From: Cohnella sp. SGD-V74
Lineage (GTDB): Bacteria; Bacillota; Bacilli; Paenibacillales; Paenibacillaceae
NCBI RefSeq assembly: GCF_003001675.1
Contig: NZ_PVYW01000023.1
Span: 90,375-154,374 of the forward strand
Reading direction: 5' to 3'
DNA: 64,000 nt
The position numbers and the translations under genes are program-made. The notes under the pieces were generated by a model. The model did no database searches. It saw only the letters and a list, made by a program, of their open reading frames with translations, and was not told the origin of the DNA. This document shows, piece after piece, positions 52,342 through 60,898 of this stretch; within the stretch, counting starts at the first letter, position 1; every line of letters begins with the position of its first letter.

Positions 52342-53643
52342 TTATTCTCCAGCTTGTCCTGTCACTGCTCCTGGCGCCGCTTGCCCTTCCTGCGATCTGC
52401 TCGCCGCCTCCGGCAGCCCTTCGCTTAAATCTTTGTCGAAGAAATTTTCCAGCACGAGCATCCCCGCCCCGATCGCCCCGCCGAACATGCCGAGCTGAGC
52501 CTTTTCGATGCGTGCATTGTCCGCGAAGGAGGACAGAATGCGGTTTAGCGCAACCTCCTTCACCTGATCGAAGTAAGCTGGATAGGCATGCGTCAACGTC
52601 CCTCCGATGACAATCATTTGCGGCATCAGCAGGTTAATGGCGTTGCCGATCGCAATGCCGACGTACCGGGCCGATTCCAGCAGAAGCCTGCCCGCCAGCT
52701 CGTCTCCCTCGTTCGCCGCATGGAGAATGGTATAGATGTCGATAGAATTCTCGTTATCCAGATAAAGCGTCCGGAAGGAAGCGTCCGCCCCGCGGCGGAT
52801 TTCCTCCCCGGCGCGGCGCTCGATGGCCAAGCCCGAAGCGATCGCTTCCAGGCAGCCGTAATTGCCGCAATTGCAGCGCGGGCCGTCGATATGAATCGTT
52901 CCGTGTCCGATTTCGCCCGCTCCGTAAGGGGACCCGTGGTAGAGCTTATTGTCGATGATAAACCCGCTTCCGATCCCGATGTCCGCGTCCAGATAGAACA
53001 CGTTGTGATTCAGCCGCCCGGCCCCATGCCAGAATTCGCCGAGCGCGATCAGGTTCGCGTCTTTCTCGATAAACGTTTCCAACCCGAAATGCGCTTCGAC
53101 GAGCTCCTTCAATCGAACGTGCTCGAGCCCTTTCATATTCGGCGGCGAGAGCACGATGCCCGCGAACGGATCGAGCGGTCCGGGAATCGCCATCCCAATG
53201 CCTAAAATTTTGTCCCGTTCCACGTTTGCGTCTATTAAAGCCCGTTCGATGCATTCTATCATTCTGTCGATAATCTCGTTTGACTGGAGCCACTCCTTCC
53301 GCGTCTCCGTCTCGAACTGATGGTGCATTTTTCCTTCCAGATTCAAGATGGAGACCCGAATGCGGGAGACGCTCAGATGAAGACCGATCGAATAGAAGCG
53401 ATCGCTCTTGATCTGGTACAGCAGCGGCTTCCTTCCGCCCGACGACTCGTCGTATCCGACTTCGCAAATGAGATCGTAGGAGACGAGCTCCTCGATAATG
53501 TTTTTGACCGCGGTGAAGCTCAGTTTCGTCCTGTCCGATATTTCCGCCTTCGAGACTTGTCCCTTGCCGCGAATATATTGAAGAACCGTCGATTGGTTCA
53601 TGCTTTTAACCCTGCGGTTGTTCGCGCCTTTCAACCGTTCCAT
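52342..53643 (-). CDS. ROK-family transcriptional repressor (XylR/NagC type)
   Basis: 433 residues. An N-terminal winged helix (MERLKGANNRRVKSMNQSTV, GQVSKAEISDRTKLSFTAVK) is followed by a ROK sugar-binding domain with GIGMAIPGPLDP, EKDANLIALGEFWHGAG, YLDADIGIGSGFI and the zinc motif CNCGNYGCLEA. Such proteins repress sugar genes and are released by the sugar. Three copies of a 23-bp palindrome around the neighbouring promoters are its probable sites. AAGGAGGG precedes ATG 53643. It is transcribed alone, between the rhamnosidase gene and the isomerase operon. Confidence 0.9.
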   Translation of the reverse strand: MERLKGANNRRVKSMNQSTVLQYIRGKGQVSKAEISDRTKLSFTAVKNIIEELVSYDLICEVGYDESSGGRKPLLYQIKSDRFYSIGLHLSVSRIRVSILNLEGKMHHQFETETRKEWLQSNEIIDRMIECIERALIDANVERDKILGIGMAIPGPLDPFAGIVLSPPNMKGLEHVRLKELVEAHFGLETFIEKDANLIALGEFWHGAGRLNHNVFYLDADIGIGSGFIIDNKLYHGSPYGAGEIGHGTIHIDGPRCNCGNYGCLEAIASGLAIERRAGEEIRRGADASFRTLYLDNENSIDIYTILHAANEGDELAGRLLLESARYVGIAIGNAINLLMPQMIVIGGTLTHAYPAYFDQVKEVALNRILSSFADNARIEKAQLGMFGGAIGAGMLVLENFFDKDLSEGLPEAASRSQEGQAAPGAVTGQAGE

Positions 53644-53722
53644 GTTGCCCGCCCTCCTTCCGTCCGCCGCCGATCGCGGCAAACGACTCTAGCTACTATC
53701 ATAACCGTTGTTGCCCGGAATG

Positions 53723-53756
53723 CAAAAGGGGGCTGCCCCCCATGCGAGACAGCCCC
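53723..53756 (-). terminator. Terminator of the rhamnosidase gene
   Basis: GGGGCTG and CAGCCCC form the stem, with a 14-base G-rich loop, followed on the minus strand by CTTTTGC. The T run is short. Confidence 0.65.
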
Positions 53757-53779
53757 GCTATTTCGATCACTGGACGCTC

Positions 53780-56437
53780 TCAGACGAAATTCGGCTGAGC
53801 AAGCGCGCACACGAATTCGTGCCGCCCCGATTGCACGCGAATTTCACCCGGACCTCTGCCTTCCTCCGCGACGACGGCCGCGGACGCGCTTTCCACACTA
53901 AGAAGCCGCCCCGGCAGCTCGACGGTGGCGCTGGCATTGACCGGCACGACGAGGCGAAGCCGGAACTCTTCCGCAGACAAGGTCCATTCGACTTCGATCA
54001 AGCCGTACAGCGATTCGAACGAGGCCTTCACCCGGCTCAGCCCGCCTCCCGGCCGCGGGCGGATCACGACGCGCTTAAAGCCCGGCTCGTCCGGATCGGC
54101 ATCGATTCCCGCCATGCAGCGGAACATCCACTCGCCTACGGACCCCAAAGAATAGTGATTAAAGGAGTTCATCCCCGGATTTTGAAAGCCGTTGTGGGAC
54201 GTCCATCCGTCCCAACGCTCCCAGATCGTCGTAGCCCCGTGCCGGATCGAATACATCCACGACGGAAACTGCTCCTGCTTCAGCAGACGATACGCGAGAT
54301 CCGCGCGGCCGTTGTCGGTCAATACGGGCAGCAGGTAGCCCACGCCTAGGAAACCCGTGGACAGCCGATCGCCGCGCCCGCGGATATCGGCCTCCAGATG
54401 GTTGATCGCCGAACGGCGCTGCTTGCCGGCGAGCAGCCCGAACTGCAGGGCGAGCACGTAGACCGTCTGCGTCTCTCCCTTGATTTTTCCGTCTTCCGAC
54501 ACGTAGGCGTCGCGGAACGACGCCGCGATCTCGTCGAACAACGACTCGAAGCGCACCCGGTCTTCCTCGTTGCCGACAATGCCGGCAATGCGCGAGAACA
54601 AGCTCGTGCTATAGGCGAAATATGCCGTCGCCAGCACGCCTTTCGGCGTCTCCGCGTCGATCGACAGCCAATCGCCGTAGTTTGCGTAGTCCGGCCTCAA
54701 GCCTCGTTCGCTCCGCTCCTGCAAATAGACGATCCACCTTCTCATCGCTTCGTAATTCGTTTGCAGAATGCGCTCGTCGCCGTACATCAGATAGAGCGTC
54801 CAAGGGATAATGACGCCCGCGTCGCCCCAGCCGGCGTTATCCGGCGCGAACCAGCCGACGTCCGAGTTCCACATTTTGTGCCGAATCCATCCTGCGTCCG
54901 GAGCGACGTCGGTGAACGCCCCAGAAGGCTGCTGGCTGTCGGTCATATCCCGAATATACTTCGTAAAAAAGCGCGAGACGTCCCGGTTGTACGAAGCCGT
55001 TCGGGCGAAGATCTGCGCGTCTCCCGTCCAGCCCAATCTCTCGTCCCGCTGCGGACAGTCGGTAGGCACGGAGAAGAAGTTGCCCCGCTGGCTCCAAGTA
55101 ATGTTGCGGTACAGTTGGTTGATCATTTCGTCGGACGTTTCCAGCTCTCCCGCCTCGGGTGTATCGGAATGGACGACTTTGCCCGACAGCGTCTCCGTCC
55201 CCGGCTCTCCCGGATAACCGATCAGCTCGACATACCGGAAGCCGTGAAACGTGAAATGAGGCTCGTACCGCTCCTCTCCCCGGCCGCTTAAAATATAGTG
55301 ATCCTGTTGTACAGCGGCGCGAAGATTATCGAGATAGAGACTTCCGTCCGGATTGAGCATTTCCGCATAGCTTAGCGTGACTCTCGTGCCCGCTTCTCCG
55401 CTCACGCGAAGCTCCGCCCAGCCGACCATGTTTTGTCCCATATCGAATATGCACGTGCCCCGTTCCGTTCGTCGTACGGATACCGGAGCGATCGTCTGCG
55501 TCACCCGGATCGGCGGCTCGAGCGTCTCCGAGATCAGACCGTTGTAGCCCGGCCGAATGTCCGGCTCTTCCCACGCCGAATCGTCATAGCCCGCGGCATC
55601 CCAACCGTCGAGCTCGAGCCTGGCGTCGTATTCCTCCCCCTTGATCATGTCCGAATAGACGATAGGCCCGCGCGATGTGCGCCAGGACCGATCCGTTACG
55701 ATCAGTTCCGAAGAGCCGTCCTCGTATTCGATCGCGATTTGAATTTGCACGAAGGGACGTTCGCCGTACACGCCCTTGCCCAGAAAACCGACGGTTCCCG
55801 CGTACCAGCCGTCGCCCACGACGATGCCGATGACGTTCTCTCCGCCGACCAGTTGATCCGTAATCTCATATGCCTGGGCTTGAACGCGCTTGTCGTAGTC
55901 GGTCCATCCGGGAGCGAACCGATCGCCGATTCGGGCTCCGTTCACCCTTATCTCGTACACGCCGAGCGCCATCGCATACGCCGTGGCGCGCCGCACGGGC
56001 TTGGCGACCGTCGTCGTTTTGCGGAAATACGGCGCAGGCTGAAAAGAGCGTTCCGGCTCCCGCTTGCGGCCGATCCACATTCCTTTCCACTCGGATCGAT
56101 GAAGCAGCCCCATCGTCCAGGTCGAGACGCCGCTCCAGTCGGAAGGACGATCGTCCTGGTCCCAGACGCGCACTTTCCAGTACACGATCTGCCCGGAGCC
56201 GAGCGGCTTGCCTTCATACGCCATTTGAACAGACCGATCCGACTCCACCTTCCCGCTGTCCCACAAATCGACCTCCCCATCCAACCGTTCGGGAGAAGAC
56301 GCCGCGACGATCCGGTAAGCCTTTTGCCGGCAGGCCGGCGTATCCGCTTCCATTTTCCAAAACAATCTCGGCCGCCCGACATGCAAGCCCTGCGGGTTCA
56401 CCGCGTATTCCGTCAAGCACTGCGTGATTCTCATCAA
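53780..56437 (-). CDS. GH78 alpha-L-rhamnosidase
   Basis: 885 residues, no signal peptide. The N-terminal Ig-like domain (NPQGLHVGRPRLFWKMEAD) and the lectin-like domain (AYAMALGVYEIRVNGARIGD, FAPGWTDYDKRVQ) precede the (alpha/alpha)6 catalytic domain with FFSVPTDCPQRDERLGWTGD near residue 460 and WGDAGVIIPW. The C-terminal beta domain ends at FVCALAQPNFV. It should release L-rhamnose from glycans or flavonoid glycosides. TTG 56437 has GGAGG at better spacing than ATG 56434. It has its own promoter with a ROK-type operator, so it probably belongs to the same regulon as the mannosidases. Confidence 0.92.
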   Translation of the reverse strand: MMRITQCLTEYAVNPQGLHVGRPRLFWKMEADTPACRQKAYRIVAASSPERLDGEVDLWDSGKVESDRSVQMAYEGKPLGSGQIVYWKVRVWDQDDRPSDWSGVSTWTMGLLHRSEWKGMWIGRKREPERSFQPAPYFRKTTTVAKPVRRATAYAMALGVYEIRVNGARIGDRFAPGWTDYDKRVQAQAYEITDQLVGGENVIGIVVGDGWYAGTVGFLGKGVYGERPFVQIQIAIEYEDGSSELIVTDRSWRTSRGPIVYSDMIKGEEYDARLELDGWDAAGYDDSAWEEPDIRPGYNGLISETLEPPIRVTQTIAPVSVRRTERGTCIFDMGQNMVGWAELRVSGEAGTRVTLSYAEMLNPDGSLYLDNLRAAVQQDHYILSGRGEERYEPHFTFHGFRYVELIGYPGEPGTETLSGKVVHSDTPEAGELETSDEMINQLYRNITWSQRGNFFSVPTDCPQRDERLGWTGDAQIFARTASYNRDVSRFFTKYIRDMTDSQQPSGAFTDVAPDAGWIRHKMWNSDVGWFAPDNAGWGDAGVIIPWTLYLMYGDERILQTNYEAMRRWIVYLQERSERGLRPDYANYGDWLSIDAETPKGVLATAYFAYSTSLFSRIAGIVGNEEDRVRFESLFDEIAASFRDAYVSEDGKIKGETQTVYVLALQFGLLAGKQRRSAINHLEADIRGRGDRLSTGFLGVGYLLPVLTDNGRADLAYRLLKQEQFPSWMYSIRHGATTIWERWDGWTSHNGFQNPGMNSFNHYSLGSVGEWMFRCMAGIDADPDEPGFKRVVIRPRPGGGLSRVKASFESLYGLIEVEWTLSAEEFRLRLVVPVNASATVELPGRLLSVESASAAVVAEEGRGPGEIRVQSGRHEFVCALAQPNFV

Positions 56438-56499
56438 CTGGAAAACCTCCGTCTTCAGATCCGTTCGGCAAGACTGCGGCCGATCCGCGGCTCGCCAAA

Positions 56500-56522
56500 C
56501 TTTTTAATATGACTTTAATAAG
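56500..56522 (-). promoter_or_regulatory. ROK operator site C
   Basis: A 23-bp element starting CTTTTTAATATGAC and ending TTTAATAAG, which matches site A at 20 of 23 positions. It lies about 15 bases downstream of the -10 box of the rhamnosidase promoter, almost the same position as site A relative to its promoter. Confidence 0.75.
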
Positions 56523-56536
56523 ATCCATTGACGTTC

Positions 56537-56566
56537 ATACTAGCACCCCCTCCTCGAACCTGTCAA
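56537..56566 (-). promoter_or_regulatory. Promoter of the rhamnosidase gene
   Basis: Minus-strand TTGACA (56566-56561) and TAGTAT (56542-56537) are 18 bases apart, followed by operator site C. Confidence 0.78.
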
Positions 56567-56588
56567 TCGGTTTCCTTTCGAGTCCGAT

Positions 56589-56624
56589 AAAAAAACGCCA
56601 GAGCCAACGATAGGCTCTGACGTT
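56589..56624 (-). terminator. Terminator of the aminotransferase operon
   Basis: AACGTCAGAGCC and GGCTCTGGCGTT form a 12-bp stem with one mismatch, followed on the minus strand by seven T residues. Confidence 0.92.
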
Positions 56625-56691
56625 CGTTGCCGGCACAAGCGCGCCGAATTTACAGGTCTGTCGGAATTGCTCCGACCTCGGTGCAGCGGAA

Positions 56692-57912
56692 CTACTCCGG
56701 TCTTCCATACGTATCTCCCGCTATACCGTACGGGGTTCCTCTACGAACGAATTCGCCGATCCGCTTGGCGGCTTCCGCTAGAATCTCCTCTTCCTCGACC
56801 AAAGCCAATCTGACGAAGCCTTCCCCCCGTTCGCCGAACGCGTTGCCCGGTATGGAAGCCACGCCCGTGGCAGCAAGCAGGGATTGCGAGAAGCTTCGCG
56901 AAGTCCAACCTTCCGGTACGCGCGCCCACAGGAACATCGTCGCCTGCGGAGAAGGCACGTTCCAGCCTTGCTCGCGAAGCGCCCGGACGAATACGTCGCG
57001 ACGGCGCTCGTACAAGCCCGCGATCGGCCTCGGCGCATTCATATCCATTTCCAGCGCCGCGATGCCCGCTTCCTGGGTGCCCAGGAAGACGCCGAAATCG
57101 ATGTTGTTTTTCAAGTCGCGCAAGCTGGACAGCGCCTCCCGGTTGCCGACCGCGAAGCCGAGCCTTGTCCCGGCCAAATGGTAAGACTTGGACAGCGAGT
57201 GAAACTCGATGGCGACCTCGAACGCGCCCGGCACCTCAAGCACGCTCGGCGGACGCAAGCCGTCGAAAGCCATCTCGCTGTAGGCGTTGTCGTGAACGAG
57301 CAGCACGCCGTGCTTGCGCGCCGTATGTACGGCCCGCTCGAAGAACGCCAGATCGGCGGCGGCCGAGAGCGGGTTGCTCGGATAGTTCAAAATCATGAAT
57401 TTGACTTTGTCCCAGACGGCTTGAGGCACCGCCTCGAAATCCGGCAAGTAGCCGTTCTCCTCCAACAGCGGGAGCGGAATCGGCTCGACGCCGGCTACGG
57501 CAAGCCCCGCTCCGTACACCGGGTATCCCGGGTCCGGCAGCAGCGCGGCGTCTCCCGGATCGGCAATCGCGAGCGGCAGATGCGCCAAGCCGTCCTGCGT
57601 GCCCATCAAAGCGACAATCTCGCTTCGCGGATCGAGCTCCACGCCGAATCTGCGGTCGAACCACTTCGCCACCGTTTGCCGGAACGCCCATGTGCCTTCC
57701 GTTCCCGGGTAGCGATACGTATCGGACCGCAGGCTTGCGTCCGCCAACGCGCGGCGAAGCTCCTCTTCCGGCGGCCGATCCGGACTTCCGATGTCGAGCG
57801 AGATAACGGACAGCCCTTTCTCCCGGGCTTCCCGCTTCCAGCCGGACACCTCAGCGAAAATCGCAGAGCCAAGCCTGTCCAGCTTCTGCGCGCGCACATT
57901 CAGCTTCTTCAT
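56692..57912 (-). CDS. Class I/II aminotransferase (LL-diaminopimelate aminotransferase-like)
   Basis: A 406-residue PLP enzyme. Motifs: ISLDIGSPDRPPEEELRRAL, YRYPGTEGTWAFRQTVAKWF, LLPDPGYPVYGAGLAVAG, NYPSNPLSAAADLAFFERAV and the PLP lysine in FHSLSKSYHLAGTRLGF near residue 240. The DapL/AlaT-like subgroup is likely, but the amino donor is not determined. ATG 57912 overlaps the stop of the ArsC-like gene (ATGA). It ends the cobU-like, adenosyltransferase, rluA, arsC-like operon; the terminator follows. Confidence 0.85.
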   Translation of the reverse strand: MKKLNVRAQKLDRLGSAIFAEVSGWKREAREKGLSVISLDIGSPDRPPEEELRRALADASLRSDTYRYPGTEGTWAFRQTVAKWFDRRFGVELDPRSEIVALMGTQDGLAHLPLAIADPGDAALLPDPGYPVYGAGLAVAGVEPIPLPLLEENGYLPDFEAVPQAVWDKVKFMILNYPSNPLSAAADLAFFERAVHTARKHGVLLVHDNAYSEMAFDGLRPPSVLEVPGAFEVAIEFHSLSKSYHLAGTRLGFAVGNREALSSLRDLKNNIDFGVFLGTQEAGIAALEMDMNAPRPIAGLYERRRDVFVRALREQGWNVPSPQATMFLWARVPEGWTSRSFSQSLLAATGVASIPGNAFGERGEGFVRLALVEEEEILAEAAKRIGEFVRRGTPYGIAGDTYGRPE

Positions 57913-58277
57913 CGCCCGTACCACGCCAGACCGAAATCCTGCTCCTTGAAGCCGATCGTCGTCTTGACGCCGTCAGAGACGATTGGACGTTTGATCAGCA
58001 TGCCGTTGGACGAGAGCAAGCGAATTTTCTCTTCCTCGGACATCGAAGGAAGCTTATCCTTCAGCCCCATCTCCCGATAAACCTCTCCCGACGTGTTAAA
58101 CCACTTGCCGATCGGCAGACCGCTGGACGCGATCAGCTTGCCCAACTCTTCCGGCGCAGGCGGCGTCTCGCGAATATCGTGCAATTCCAGCTCGTAACCG
58201 TGCTGCTTCAAAGCTTTAACCGCCGCCTTGCACGTGCTGCAAGTCGGCAGATGATATACTTTCAACGCTTTCGACAC
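57909..58277 (-). CDS. ArsC/Spx-family thioredoxin-fold protein
   Basis: 122 residues. VYHLPTCSTCKAAVKALKQH carries a CxxC at residues 13-16, followed by ELHDIRETPPAPEELGKLI, WFNTSGEVYREMGL and IKRPIVSDG, the pattern of the ArsC/Spx/YusI group. CxxC, rather than a single cysteine, fits Spx/MgsR-type redox proteins or YffB-like reductases more than arsenate reductase. The start is GTG with GAAGGGG upstream. It is co-translated with the aminotransferase. No arsenic genes are near. Confidence 0.82.
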   Translation of the reverse strand: MSKALKVYHLPTCSTCKAAVKALKQHGYELELHDIRETPPAPEELGKLIASSGLPIGKWFNTSGEVYREMGLKDKLPSMSEEEKIRLLSSNGMLIKRPIVSDGVKTTIGFKEQDFGLAWYGR

Positions 58278-58296
58278 TTTAACTAACCCCTTCGCT

Positions 58297-59268
58297 TTAA
58301 TCTTTCGTCAGCTTGCCGAGCTCCCGCTCCAGCAGCTTCATGTCCTCCGGAAGCGCCGCCTCCAGCCGCATCTCGTCCCCCGTCACCGGATGACGGAAAC
58401 CCAGTCTGCAAGCGTGCAGCGCCTGCCTTCCGATGATGCCTTCCACTCTGCGCGCCAGCTCCGATTCGTTCCAGCGCTCCTCGGAATAGTAACTGTCCCC
58501 GATAATCGGACAGCCGATGTGCGTCATGTGAACGCGAATCTGATGCGTTCTGCCCGTTCCCAGCCGAATGTCGACGGAGCTGGCCTGGTCCCCGTACGTT
58601 TCGGCAACCCGATAAAACGTCAGGGACGGCGCTCCGTCCTCGCGAACGACGCGCCGATGCGGATCTTCCGTCTGCCTGCCGATCGGAGCATCGATTCTGC
58701 CTTCCGGCTCCGGCGGCCGCCCATAGACGAACGTGCGGTACTCCTTCACTACGGTGCCTTCCGCCATCTGCGCCGACAGCTGCTGCTGCGCAAGCGAATG
58801 CTTGGCAACGACGACAAGGCCGGACGTGTGCTCATCCAGACGGTGCACCGGCCGGAATCGGACCCGCTCGCCCTTCTCCTGCCAATAGTGCATCACGCCG
58901 TTGGCGAGCGTATTCAAGTAATGCCCCGTCGTCGGATGCACGATCAGCCCCGCCGGCTTGTTCAGCACGAGCAGATGCTCGTCTTCGAACACGATGTCGA
59001 GCTCCATCGGCTGCGGCAAAATCGTTTCCGAGCTTTCCGCTTCCATGCGAAGCGAGATGACGTCTCCTTCGGCCAGCTTGTGGTTCGGCCATACTTTCTG
59101 CCCGTTGACCGACAGTCCTTCTTCGGACGTCTTAAGCCGAACCATCAGCCTCCGCGAGATGCCGATCCGTTTGCGCAGCACGTCCCTTACGGTGCGCCCT
59201 TCGTCGCCGGCCTCCGCCACGAACTCGATCGGCTCGTAATATTCCGTCCGCTTGTTGTCATCTTCCAT
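58297..59268 (-). CDS. RluA/RluD-family RNA pseudouridine synthase
   Basis: 323 residues. An N-terminal S4-like RNA-binding domain (RTVRDVLRKRIGISRRLMVR) precedes the catalytic domain with NKPAGLIVHPT, the active-site motif PVHRLDEHTSGLVVVAK (catalytic Asp near residue 141) and RTHQIRVHMTHIGCPIIGD. It isomerises specific uridines in rRNA or tRNA; which ones cannot be told. It begins 4 bases after the adenosyltransferase stop, so the two are co-transcribed although unrelated in function. Confidence 0.92.
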   Translation of the reverse strand: MEDDNKRTEYYEPIEFVAEAGDEGRTVRDVLRKRIGISRRLMVRLKTSEEGLSVNGQKVWPNHKLAEGDVISLRMEAESSETILPQPMELDIVFEDEHLLVLNKPAGLIVHPTTGHYLNTLANGVMHYWQEKGERVRFRPVHRLDEHTSGLVVVAKHSLAQQQLSAQMAEGTVVKEYRTFVYGRPPEPEGRIDAPIGRQTEDPHRRVVREDGAPSLTFYRVAETYGDQASSVDIRLGTGRTHQIRVHMTHIGCPIIGDSYYSEERWNESELARRVEGIIGRQALHACRLGFRHPVTGDEMRLEAALPEDMKLLERELGKLTKD

Positions 59269-59272
59269 TAAG

Positions 59273-59851
59273 CTAAGACCTCCGCCGAAACACCGGGGCG
59301 CTGCGTTCGTATTCGACGTCCTGCACCTTCAACCGGACGTTGGCCGCTCTTGCAGCGGCAAAAAAGTAATCCGACAGACGATTCAAGTATTTGCGCACCT
59401 CGTCCGGGCATTCCTGCTCCCGGGACAGGGAGACGACTCTTCGCTCCGCGCGTCTGCAGACGGTTCTGCACACGTGAAGCAGAGCGGCCGGCTCGCTTCC
59501 TCCGGGCAGAATGAACTTTTCAAGCGGCGGATTATTTTCCTCCAGCTCGTCAATCCAGCGCTCCAGCCTTTCCGTCATCTCGGCCGATACTTTCAGCTTG
59601 CCGGGATCCGGCGAAGCATAACTCAGATCGGAGCCGCAATCGAACAGCTCGTGCTGAATGACCGTCAACTGTTCAAGCCGGTCGCTCCACTCTTCCGCCG
59701 GCAGCTTAGCGATGACCGCCGCTGTCTGTCCGACGAAGCTGTTCAACTCGTCGGTCGTACCGTATGCTTCCACTCTCAAGTCGTCTTTCTCGACCCGTGC
59801 GCCGATGACCGACGTTTTGCCCTCGTCACCGGTCCGCGTGTATATTTTCAT
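59273..59851 (-). CDS. Cob(I)alamin adenosyltransferase (PduO type)
   Basis: 192 residues. MKIYTRTGDEGKTSVIGARV and AYGTTDELNSFVGQ form the ATP-binding start. LPGGSEPAALLHVCRTVCRRAERR and YLNRLSDYFFAAAR are the conserved C-terminal helices. It transfers the 5'-deoxyadenosyl group of ATP to cob(I)alamin. The gene starts inside the last codons of the CobU-like gene (26-base overlap), which ties the two to cobamide activation or salvage. Confidence 0.93.
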   Translation of the reverse strand: MKIYTRTGDEGKTSVIGARVEKDDLRVEAYGTTDELNSFVGQTAAVIAKLPAEEWSDRLEQLTVIQHELFDCGSDLSYASPDPGKLKVSAEMTERLERWIDELEENNPPLEKFILPGGSEPAALLHVCRTVCRRAERRVVSLSREQECPDEVRKYLNRLSDYFFAAARAANVRLKVQDVEYERSAPVFRRRS

Positions 59852-60491
59852 TGCGGCTGCTCCTCTCCTTCATTCGATAACCTTTCAATTCCATGGCCAT
59901 TCCCGCCGTCATCCGATAGACGGAACGGCTTGCCTGCAGCAGCTCCCGGTTCGCCTCCGCCAGACGCCGAGCGTATTCCAGCTCCCCCGGAGACGGATTC
60001 AACCCGGCCGCCGGCTCCTCCGTCACGACGATAATCCGGCCCTCGAACGCCAGTATCGCATCTATCGTTTCACGCCATCTAACCGCCTCGATCCCCGCGC
60101 CATCGATCTCCGTTCCCCGTCCCGGCTCCGCACCATTAACCTCAGTCGTTTGCTCCGCCTTAAAGCCCACACCCTTTCCCCGGCCGGCCGATCTCGCGAA
60201 CGAAGCTCTGAGCCATCCTGACAAGCTGTCGACGACGACCACCCTCCGCTCCGCGCGGAAAAAGTTCGATTCCAGGTTGATCGCGTTGATTTTGCCCGGA
60301 AGCGTCTCATCCGCCTCCGACCTTGTCTTATAGAAACGACTTTCTCCGGTCTCACCAGGAACAATAGGCGGCTCCCCAAGCGGAAAAGAAGGACAAGACA
60401 AGCGAATGCCTTCGCGACCGACGGCGAGCCCAAGCTCGTCCGCGAAAGCGGATTTTCCGCAGCCGATGCCGCCGATCACGAGCCACAGCAT
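59826..60491 (-). CDS. CobU-like adenosylcobinamide kinase homolog, lacking the guanylylation histidine
   Basis: 221 residues. The P-loop VIGGIGCGKSAFADEL, VVVVDSLSGWL and the C-terminal VTEEPAAGLNPSPGELEYAR followed by RMTAGMAMELKG correspond to CobU. In known CobU the guanylyltransferase reaction goes through a histidine about 30 residues after the P-loop; here there is no histidine before residue 215, so that second activity is unlikely. A Gly/Thr/Glu-rich insert (about 125-150) is also unusual. It may be a kinase only, or have another role. The ATG has a GGAGGAGGGG site. Confidence 0.75.
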   Translation of the reverse strand: MLWLVIGGIGCGKSAFADELGLAVGREGIRLSCPSFPLGEPPIVPGETGESRFYKTRSEADETLPGKINAINLESNFFRAERRVVVVDSLSGWLRASFARSAGRGKGVGFKAEQTTEVNGAEPGRGTEIDGAGIEAVRWRETIDAILAFEGRIIVVTEEPAAGLNPSPGELEYARRLAEANRELLQASRSVYRMTAGMAMELKGYRMKERSSRNENIHADR

Positions 60492-60515
60492 CTTGCTTCC
60501 CCTCCTCCAATAGAA

Positions 60516-60548
60516 AAAAGAGGCCGGTGAGTTTCGTCACCGCGCCTG
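60516..60548 (-). terminator. Terminator of the Spo0E-like gene
   Basis: A hairpin around GGTGA-CGAAAC-TCACC, followed on the minus strand by GGCCTCTTTTTT. It overlaps the gene's stop codon. Confidence 0.7.
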
Positions 60549-60791
60549 CTCCCTGCTCAAAAGAACGACTTTCATATATTCGTTGATCTTTCGATCCAAT
60601 TGCCGGCTCAGCTCCATGACGGAATCGGCGACCAAGGAACGCTCCTGCAGGAAAGTATCGGTCATCACCTTCCGCAGACGGTCGATTTCTTCTGCCAACT
60701 CCGCTGCCGCTCGGCCCGAGTAATGAGAAATAATGGGTGCATCGGCTTGTAAAGACGACATTTTCTTGGATCTATGTTTTGCCGCAGCCAT
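60537..60791 (-). CDS. Spo0E-like aspartyl-phosphate phosphatase
   Basis: 84 residues. LAEEIDRLRKVMTDTF and SVMELSRQLDRKINEYMK form the two-helix hairpin of the Spo0E family; SRQLD corresponds to the SQELD signature. These small proteins dephosphorylate Spo0A-P and delay sporulation. ATG 60791 has AAGGGGGA upstream. A TATAAT (60852-60847) lies 56 bases before the start with only a weak -35 partner. It is transcribed alone. Confidence 0.8.
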   Translation of the reverse strand: MAAAKHRSKKMSSLQADAPIISHYSGRAAAELAEEIDRLRKVMTDTFLQERSLVADSVMELSRQLDRKINEYMKVVLLSREQAR

Positions 60792-60846
60792 GTAACTCCC
60801 CCTTCTCATGTCGAAATAAAGACTCGGCGGGTCGAAAATCATGGTT

Positions 60847-60852
60847 ATTATA
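60847..60852 (-). promoter_or_regulatory. Candidate -10 box of the Spo0E-like gene
   Basis: A perfect TATAAT on the minus strand. The hexamer 17 bases upstream (ATTCAA) is a poor -35 box. Confidence 0.4.
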
Positions 60853-60898
60853 GCAAAACACGATTAGTTTGAATATGACTTTTGTAAATTATTCATTT

